Below, one piece after another: positions 58,778 through 64,000 of a DNA stretch of 64,000 bases; position 1 is the first letter of the stretch, and each line of letters begins with the position of its first letter. The DNA is taken from assembly GCF_000939975.1 (NCBI RefSeq), contig NZ_LK391969.1, positions 1,743,953 through 1,807,952 on the forward strand. Direction: 5' to 3'. Below the pieces are notes generated by a model, which was given only the letters and a program-made list of their open reading frames with translations, was not told the origin of the DNA and made no database searches. Source of the stretch: Pseudomonas saudimassiliensis. Lineage in GTDB: Bacteria; Pseudomonadota; Gammaproteobacteria; Pseudomonadales; Pseudomonadaceae. The position numbers and the translations under genes are program-made.

Positions 58778-60672
58778 GCCTCCCGGGCCAATGTGCCGTC
58801 GTGCAATGCATTACGCTTTTTCAGGTGGATCAGCAGCAGACTGATCGCCGCCGGGGTGACGCCGGGAATGCGCGAGGCCTGGCCCAGCGTCTGCGGGCGG
58901 ATACTCGCCAGTTTCTGGCTGATTTCCTTGGACAGGCCGTTCAGCGATGCGTAGTCCAGATCCGCCGGCAGCAGGGTCTGCTCATGCTGCCGCAGCTTGT
59001 CGATCTCGTCCTGCTGCCGCTCGATATAACCGGCGTATTTGGCGTGGATTTCCACCTGCTCGGCGGCGTCGGCCGGAATGTCCATGACACCGGTAATCCG
59101 GGCGAGGGTAGGGTAATCCACCTCGGGCCGGCGCAGCAGATCCAGCAGGTTGTATTCCCGGGTCAGCGGAGTATTGAAATGCTCGGCAAAATGCTGGCCG
59201 ATAGCGCTGGTCGGCTGCACCCAGGTGGATTTGAGCCGCTGCTGTTCAGTCTCGATGGCCTCGCGCTTGGTGCTGAAGGCAGCCCAACGGGCGTCATCCA
59301 CCAGCCCCAGCTCTCGACCCTGTTCGGTCAGGCGCAGGTCGGCGTTGTCTTCGCGCAGTACCAGGCGGTATTCGGCGCGGGAGGTGAACATGCGGTAGGG
59401 CTCGCGGGTGCCCATGGTGATCAGGTCGTCGACCAGCACCCCGATGTAGGCCTCGTCGCGGCGCGGGCACCAGCTGTCCAGCCCCTGGGAACGGCGGGCA
59501 GCGTTCAATCCAGCCAGCAGCCCCTGCGCGGCAGCTTCCTCGTAGCCGGTGGTGCCGTTGATCTGGCCGGCGAAGAACAGCCCGCTGATCACCTTGGTTT
59601 CCAGCGAATATTTCAGGTCCTGCGGATTGAAATAGTCATATTCGATGGCGTAACCCGGGCGCAGGATATGTGCGTTTTCCATGCCGCGGATCGACCGCAC
59701 GATCTGCAGCTGCACATCGAAGGGCAGGGACGTGGAAATCCCGTTGGGATACAGCTCGTGGGTGGTCAGCCCTTCGGGCTCGATGAACACCTGGTGCTGA
59801 TCCTTATCGGCAAAGCGATGGATCTTGTCTTCGATCGATGGGCAATAGCGCGGACCGACCCCCTCGATGACGCCGGTGTACATCGGCGAGCGATCCAGGT
59901 TGTTGCGGATGATCTCGTGGGTCCGCTCATTGGTGTGGGTGATCCAGCAGTTGACCTGCTCGGGATGCTCATCGGCGCTGCCGGTGAAGGACATCACCGG
60001 GATCGGCGTGTCGCCCGGCTGCGCGGTCATCTGCGAAAAGTCCACACTGCGGCCGTCGATGCGCGGCGGGGTGCCGGTCTTCAACCGATCGACCCGCAGC
60101 GGCAACTCGCGCAGCCGCTGGGCCAGGGCGATGGCCGGCGGATCACCGGCGCGACCGCCGGAATAGTTATCCAGACCGATATGGATCCGACCGCCGAGGA
60201 AGGTTCCGGCAGTCAGCACCACGTTGTCGGCCAGAAAACGCAGTCCCATCTGGGTGACCACACCGCGGACCTGGTCCTGCTCGACGATCAGGTCGTCACA
60301 GGCCTGCTGGAATATCCACAGGTTGGGCTGGTTTTCCAAGGCGTAGCGCACCGCCGCCTTGTACAGCACCCGGTCCGCCTGGGCACGGGTCGCCCGTACC
60401 GCTGGGCCCTTGCGGCTGTTGAGCACCCGGAACTGAATCCCGGCACGGTCAGTAGCCTTGGCCATGATGCCGCCGAGGGCGTCGATTTCCTTGACCAGAT
60501 GGCTCTTGCCGATTCCGCCAATGGCGGGGTTGCAGCTCATCTGGCCCAACGTTTCGACGTTATGGCTGAGCAATAGCGTTTTCACGCCCATGCGGGCAGC
60601 CGCCAGGGCAGCCTCGGTACCGGCATGGCCGCCACCTACCACAATCACGCCAAAACGATCCGGAAAGTCCAA
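58774..60672 (-). CDS. mnmG: tRNA uridine-34 5-carboxymethylaminomethyl modification enzyme
   Basis: A 632-residue FAD/NADH enzyme acting with MnmE on wobble uridines. The FAD-binding [17 protein letters not shown] is near the N-terminus, [23 protein letters not shown] follows, and the [16 protein letters not shown] segment (here [15 protein letters not shown]) and the C-terminal helical domain with [17 protein letters not shown] are complete. It is the first gene of the mnmG-rsmG-parA-parB operon, with the DnaA-box region upstream. Confidence 0.97.
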   Translation of the reverse strand: MDFPDRFGVIVVGGGHAGTEAALAAARMGVKTLLLSHNVETLGQMSCNPAIGGIGKSHLVKEIDALGGIMAKATDRAGIQFRVLNSRKGPAVRATRAQADRVLYKAAVRYALENQPNLWIFQQACDDLIVEQDQVRGVVTQMGLRFLADNVVLTAGTFLGGRIHIGLDNYSGGRAGDPPAIALAQRLRELPLRVDRLKTGTPPRIDGRSVDFSQMTAQPGDTPIPVMSFTGSADEHPEQVNCWITHTNERTHEIIRNNLDRSPMYTGVIEGVGPRYCPSIEDKIHRFADKDQHQVFIEPEGLTTHELYPNGISTSLPFDVQLQIVRSIRGMENAHILRPGYAIEYDYFNPQDLKYSLETKVISGLFFAGQINGTTGYEEAAAQGLLAGLNAARRSQGLDSWCPRRDEAYIGVLVDDLITMGTREPYRMFTSRAEYRLVLREDNADLRLTEQGRELGLVDDARWAAFSTKREAIETEQQRLKSTWVQPTSAIGQHFAEHFNTPLTREYNLLDLLRRPEVDYPTLARITGVMDIPADAAEQVEIHAKYAGYIERQQDEIDKLRQHEQTLLPADLDYASLNGLSKEISQKLASIRPQTLGQASRIPGVTPAAISLLLIHLKKRNALHDGTLAREA

Positions 60673-60722
60673 CGTACACCTCGTTGCCCGGGCAGAAGCC
60701 GGACGGTCGGGAAAAGGGGCTG

Positions 60723-60751
60723 ATTATAGGCTCAGAGCAGAAAAATTGCAG
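60723..60751 (-). promoter_or_regulatory. Promoter of the mnmG operon
   Basis: On the minus strand a perfect TATAAT (60723-60728) lies 17 bases from CTGCAA, a weak -35 match. It is about 50 bases upstream of the mnmG ATG, within the DnaA-box intergenic region, so initiation at the origin and transcription may influence each other. Confidence 0.6.
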
Positions 60752-60974
60752 CCCTGCCTGGACATTTTTTGAACAGCTGCGCTGGCCGTTATCCACTGGC
60801 GGTCATTCATAGAATAAAGATAGAAAATATTTAAAAAGCTTTATGTTAATGCTGTATATGGTCAGCGGCTTTTTTGTGGATATGTAGGAAAACCCTATAT
60901 AAATCATATTTTTGGCGAAAGTATAACCCTGTGCTCCGACTGGGCACAGCCAGTGTCGGGATGGGGGTGCATCC

Positions 60975-60983
60975 TGTGCATAA
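60975..60983 (-). promoter_or_regulatory. DnaA box (exact)
   Basis: TTATGCACA on the minus strand, an exact match to TTATnCACA; 9 bases from the next exact box, on the opposite strand. Confidence 0.75.
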
Positions 60984-60992
60984 GCGCCTAGG

Positions 60993-61001
60993 TTATCCAC
61001 A
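60993..61001 (+). promoter_or_regulatory. DnaA box (exact)
   Basis: TTATCCACA on the plus strand, the strongest consensus DnaA box, in the centre of the cluster. Confidence 0.8.
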
Positions 61002-61191
61002 GGGCGGTTCGCCTCTGGCTTACACACAGGGTTATGGGCAGGGCTTGGGCCGGGTTGTGCACAGGGCTTATCGAGGAGAAACCGCGGTAGAAACGCAGCC
61101 GGCAGCCGCCCCGCCGTGCAAAAAGGGCAGGGCACGCGGAGCGCAGAGCGCAAAACGGGGCGAGAAACAGCGCGGAGGGGAGAGTGAATAG

Positions 61192-61213
61192 CTGCCGGCC
61201 AGAAGGCCGGCAG
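61192..61213 (-). terminator. Hairpin after mnmE
   Basis: A 9-base GC-rich stem (CTGCCGGCC/GGCCGGCAG, 4-base loop) starts 2 bases past the mnmE stop. No U run follows; it may terminate or insulate mnmE transcription from the origin-like region. Confidence 0.55.
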
Positions 61214-61215
61214 GA

Positions 61216-62586
61216 TTATTTACCGATGCAGAAGCTGGAGAAGATCCTGCCCAACAGATCGTCGGCGCTGAATTGGCCGGTAATACTGCCTAGCGCCTGC
61301 TGCGCCATGCGCAGATCCTCGGCCAGCAGCTCGCCAGCGCCCAGCAGGGTGAGCTGCCGGTGCCCGTGGTCCAGATGCGCGGCAGCCTCTTCCAGGGCTT
61401 CCAGGTGGCGCCGGCGGGCGCTGAACAGGCTCTCCGCGGTCTGTTGATAACCCATGCAGGCCTTCAGGTGCTCGCGCAGCAACTCGATGCCCGCGCCATT
61501 CCGGGCGCTGAGACGCAGGCTGACGCTGCCATCGGCCGCGGTCTGCTGCTCCACCGCTGCGTTGATCAGGTCGATCTTATTGTAGATCAGGGTGATTTTT
61601 GCCGGGTCGGGCCGCTGCTGGAGGAATTCCGGCCAGAGCTGCTCGGGATCGTTGGCTTCCGGCTGGCTGGCGTCGACCACCAGCAGGATGCGATCGGCAT
61701 CGGCGATGGCCGCCATGGCGCGCTCGACGCCGATCTTTTCCACCACATCATCGGTATCGCGCAGCCCCGCGGTATCGATAATGTGCAGGGGCATGCCATC
61801 AATGTGGATATGTTCCCGCAGAATATCCCGGGTAGTGCCAGCGATATCAGTGACGATGGCGCTTTCCCGGCCGGCCAGGGCATTGAGCAGGCTGGACTTG
61901 CCAGCGTTGGGACGCCCGGCGATCACCACCGTCATGCCATCGCGCAGCAGTGCGCCCTGACCGGCGTCCCGGCGAACCTGGGCCAGTTGCTGCTGGACGG
62001 CCTGCAGCTGGCTGAGCACGTGACCGTCAGCCAGGAAATCGATCTCTTCCTCCGGAAAATCGATCGCCGCTTCGACGTAGATACGCAGGCCGATCAAGGC
62101 TTCGGTCAGACTGTGTACTCGCTGGGAAAAGGCTCCCTGCAGGGACTGCACGGCATTGCGCGCAGCCTGTTCGGAACTGGCTTCGATCAGGTCGGCAATC
62201 GCCTCGGCCTGGGCCAGATCCAGCTTGTCATTGAGAAAGGCCCGTTCGCTGAATTCCCCGGGGCGGGCCAGGCGCGCGCCCAGACGCAGACAGGCCTTGA
62301 GCAGCATGTCCATCACTACCGGGCCGCCGTGGCCGTGCAGTTCCAGCACGTCTTCGCCGGTAAAGGAATGCGGGCCGGGAAAGTACAGGGTCAGGCCGTG
62401 GTCCAGCGTGATGCCCTGATCCTGGAATGGTCCGTAATGCGCATGCCGGGGGCGCGGTGTCAGGCCCGCCAGCTGTCCGGCGATATCCAGCGCCGCCGGC
62501 CCGGACACGCGGACGATGCCGACGCCCCCCTGGCCAGGCGGTGTGGCGATGGCGGCAATGGTATCGGCATGGTAGGCACGGCTCAT
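61216..62586 (-). CDS. mnmE: tRNA modification GTPase MnmE
   Basis: A 456-residue GTPase that works with MnmG on U34. The N-terminal folate-binding domain begins with [22 protein letters not shown]; the G domain has [14 protein letters not shown] (G1), AGTTRD (G2), DTAGLRDT (G3) and YNKIDL (G4); the C-terminus ends in CIGK, the CxGK catalytic motif. The start ATG at 62586 ([18 protein letters not shown]) is chosen; upstream extension has no support. It is separated from yidC by a 24-base palindrome. Confidence 0.96.
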   Translation of the reverse strand: MSRAYHADTIAAIATPPGQGGVGIVRVSGPAALDIAGQLAGLTPRPRHAHYGPFQDQGITLDHGLTLYFPGPHSFTGEDVLELHGHGGPVVMDMLLKACLRLGARLARPGEFSERAFLNDKLDLAQAEAIADLIEASSEQAARNAVQSLQGAFSQRVHSLTEALIGLRIYVEAAIDFPEEEIDFLADGHVLSQLQAVQQQLAQVRRDAGQGALLRDGMTVVIAGRPNAGKSSLLNALAGRESAIVTDIAGTTRDILREHIHIDGMPLHIIDTAGLRDTDDVVEKIGVERAMAAIADADRILLVVDASQPEANDPEQLWPEFLQQRPDPAKITLIYNKIDLINAAVEQQTAADGSVSLRLSARNGAGIELLREHLKACMGYQQTAESLFSARRRHLEALEEAAAHLDHGHRQLTLLGAGELLAEDLRMAQQALGSITGQFSADDLLGRIFSSFCIGK

Positions 62587-62621
62587 GATCTGTCCTGTAT
62601 GGCTGCAAACGGTGGATAGCA

Positions 62622-62645
62622 AAACGCCCCGATATCGGGGCGTTT
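62622..62645 (-). terminator. Perfect 24-base palindrome between yidC and mnmE
   Basis: A 10-base stem (AAACGCCCCG/CGGGGCGTTT) with an ATAT loop, 21 bases after the yidC stop and 35 bases before mnmE. Only four T follow on the minus strand, so it is a weak or partial terminator separating yidC from mnmE. Confidence 0.55.
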
Positions 62646-62666
62646 GCGTCTGGCTGGCGGGGACGA

Positions 62667-64000
62667 TCAGTCCTTTTCCGCGGCGCCTTCGATCTGGCGA
62701 GTAATGTACCACTGTTGCGCGATCGACAGGATGTTGTTGACCACCCAGTACAGTACCAGGCCTGCCGGGAACCACAGGAAGAAGAAGGTGAAGATGATTG
62801 GCAGCATCTTCATGACCTTGGCCTGCATCGGATCCGGCGGTGTCGGGTTCAACTGCTGCTGGATGAACATGCTCGCGCCCATCAGAATCGGCAGGATGAA
62901 GTAGGGGTCCTTCAGCGACAGGTCGGTGATCCAGCCAATCCAGGGTGCCTGGCGCATCTCAACACTTTCCATCAGCGTCCAGTACAGGGCGATGAAGACC
63001 GGCATCTGCACCAGGATCGGCAAGCAGCCGCCCAGCGGGTTGATCTTTTCCTTCTTGTACAGCTCCATCATGCCCTGGGACATTTTCTGCCGGTCATCGC
63101 CATACTGCTCACGCAGGGCCTGCAGTTTGGGAGCCACCCGGCGCATGTTGGCCATGGACCGGTAGCTGGTGGCCGACAATGGGAAAAACACCAGCTTGAT
63201 CAGGATGGTCAGCAGGATGATGCTCCAGCCCCAGTTGCCTACCACGCTGTGGATCAGGCTCAGCACCCAGAACAGCGGTTGGGCAATCCACCAGAGGAAA
63301 CCGTAATCAACCGTCAGCTCCAGACCGGGGGAGATTTCCTTCAGGCGGTCCTGGATCTTCGGACCGGCGTAGAAATCGGCACTGATGCTGGCCTGCTCCC
63401 CGGCGGACACATTCACCGACGGGCTGACAAAACCGACGATGTAGTTGCCCTGGCTATCCTTGCGGGTCTGATAGACATGCTGCTGCTCGGCGCTGGGGAT
63501 CCAGGCGCTGACAAAATAATGCTGCAGCCAGGCAATCCAGCCACCGTCGACGGTCTGCTTCAGGCGAGTGTCGTCCATGTCGCCGAATTTGATCTTGGTG
63601 TAGTCGTTCTCCGCGCTCCAGTAGGCGGCACCGAGGAAGGTGGCCATGCCGGTCGCGCTGGAACTGGACGGATCACCGCTCTTGTCCCGCTTGATCTGGC
63701 CGAACAGGCTGCCGGTCCAGGTACTGTCGCTCTGGTTGTCGATCAGGTAGTCGACGTCGATCAGGTAATCACCGCGGGTGAAGCTGAACCGCTTGATGTA
63801 GTTGACGCCGTTTTCACTGAACCGCAGGTCCACGGTCAGACTGTCTTCACCTTCGGCCAGTTGATAACTGGTCTGTTCGGCGCTGTACAGCGGACGGCCA
63901 TTGGCGCGGGCATCGGGGCCGTTGCGACCGGCCAACCCGCTCTGGGCGATGTAGGTCCGGTTATTATTCTGCTCGAGCAGCTGGAACGGCAGGTCCGGCC
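62667..64000 (-). CDS. yidC: Membrane protein insertase YidC, N-terminus outside the window (partial)
   Basis: The frame is open to the right edge, so the start lies beyond 64000; about 444 C-terminal residues are visible. The periplasmic domain (residues through [15 protein letters not shown]) is followed by five membrane helices of the YidC/Oxa1 core; [74 protein letters not shown] contains the conserved cytoplasmic hairpin and helix 3. It inserts and folds inner-membrane proteins, including the ATP synthase c subunit encoded nearby. The C-terminal tail is short and basic. Confidence 0.96.
   Translation of the reverse strand, partial: PDLPFQLLEQNNNRTYIAQSGLAGRNGPDARANGRPLYSAEQTSYQLAEGEDSLTVDLRFSENGVNYIKRFSFTRGDYLIDVDYLIDNQSDSTWTGSLFGQIKRDKSGDPSSSSATGMATFLGAAYWSAENDYTKIKFGDMDDTRLKQTVDGGWIAWLQHYFVSAWIPSAEQQHVYQTRKDSQGNYIVGFVSPSVNVSAGEQASISADFYAGPKIQDRLKEISPGLELTVDYGFLWWIAQPLFWVLSLIHSVVGNWGWSIILLTILIKLVFFPLSATSYRSMANMRRVAPKLQALREQYGDDRQKMSQGMMELYKKEKINPLGGCLPILVQMPVFIALYWTLMESVEMRQAPWIGWITDLSLKDPYFILPILMGASMFIQQQLNPTPPDPMQAKVMKMLPIIFTFFFLWFPAGLVLYWVVNNILSIAQQWYITRQIEGAAEKD

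Larger units (their letters stand above)
60780..61065. other. oriC-like region: DnaA boxes and AT-rich segment between mnmG and mnmE
   Basis: The 543-base mnmG-mnmE gap (60673-61215) is the only long gene-free stretch in the window. It holds two exact DnaA boxes of the form TTATnCACA: 60975-60983 (minus strand, TTATGCACA) and 60993-61001 (plus, TTATCCACA). One-mismatch copies are at 60789-60797, 60875-60883 (minus), 61020-61028 and 61055-61063. A strongly AT-rich tract at about 60808-60860 and another at 60890-60925 could be unwinding elements. The E. coli oriC sits at the same place, next to mnmG. In Pseudomonas the principal origin is described beside dnaA, with a second DnaA-box region nearby; which one fires here is unknown. 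Confidence 0.7.

Overview
The window looks like chromosomal DNA from a Pseudomonas-like gammaproteobacterium with GC-rich coding sequence. I infer this from protein similarity and gene order (hexR/zwf, divergent pycR/pycAB, purE-purK-DUF3299, cfa, glmU, the atp operon, parAB, rsmG-mnmG, mnmE, yidC). A lineage related to the halophilic/marine pseudomonads is possible, but I cannot settle it from sequence alone. No tRNA, rRNA, CRISPR array, insertion sequence, prophage or plasmid feature was seen.

Left part (1-16.9 kb): the 3' end of nadE, a ribbon-helix-helix protein, a DJ-1/PfpI protein, a HerA-like ATPase, an OsmC-YcaO fusion, TenA thiaminase, an SBF-type transporter, an NYN/LOTUS protein, uvrD, a membrane PAS-GGDEF-EAL protein with a degenerate GGDEF motif, zwf diverging from its regulator hexR across a perfect HexR-type palindrome, a DUF2071 protein and ppiC.

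Nitric oxide reductase island (17.0-22.3 kb): a 41-residue single-pass membrane peptide, then norC, norB, norQ and norD, all on the plus strand and closely spaced. NorC appears to have been a two-haem protein; its second cytochrome domain is broken by a frameshift with probable loss of sequence. The first haem domain and NorB are intact.

Middle part (22.3-44.5 kb): GFA-family protein, sodC, DUF808 protein, CorC/HlyC-type protein, a four-gene operon (LigB-type dioxygenase, SDR, DUF2218, cytochrome b561) opposite a LysR regulator, an ABC-F ATPase, several small conserved proteins, a glycerate kinase/GntP pair, pycR with divergent pycA-pycB, beta-carbonic anhydrase (which can supply bicarbonate to pyruvate carboxylase), purE-purK with an intrinsic terminator in the leader, a DUF3299 protein, an alpha/beta hydrolase, trmO and a DUF3301 protein.

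Right part (44.5-64 kb), origin-proximal: a parS-like site at 44551-44566, a cysteine-rich exported protein, DUF192 and PilZ proteins, cfa, glmU, atpIBEFHAGDC with a clear promoter and terminator, mnmG-rsmG-parA-parB, an AT-rich intergenic region with several DnaA boxes between mnmG and mnmE, mnmE, and yidC running off the right end. ParA, ParB and the parS-like site together form a chromosome-segregation locus about 12-14 kb across.
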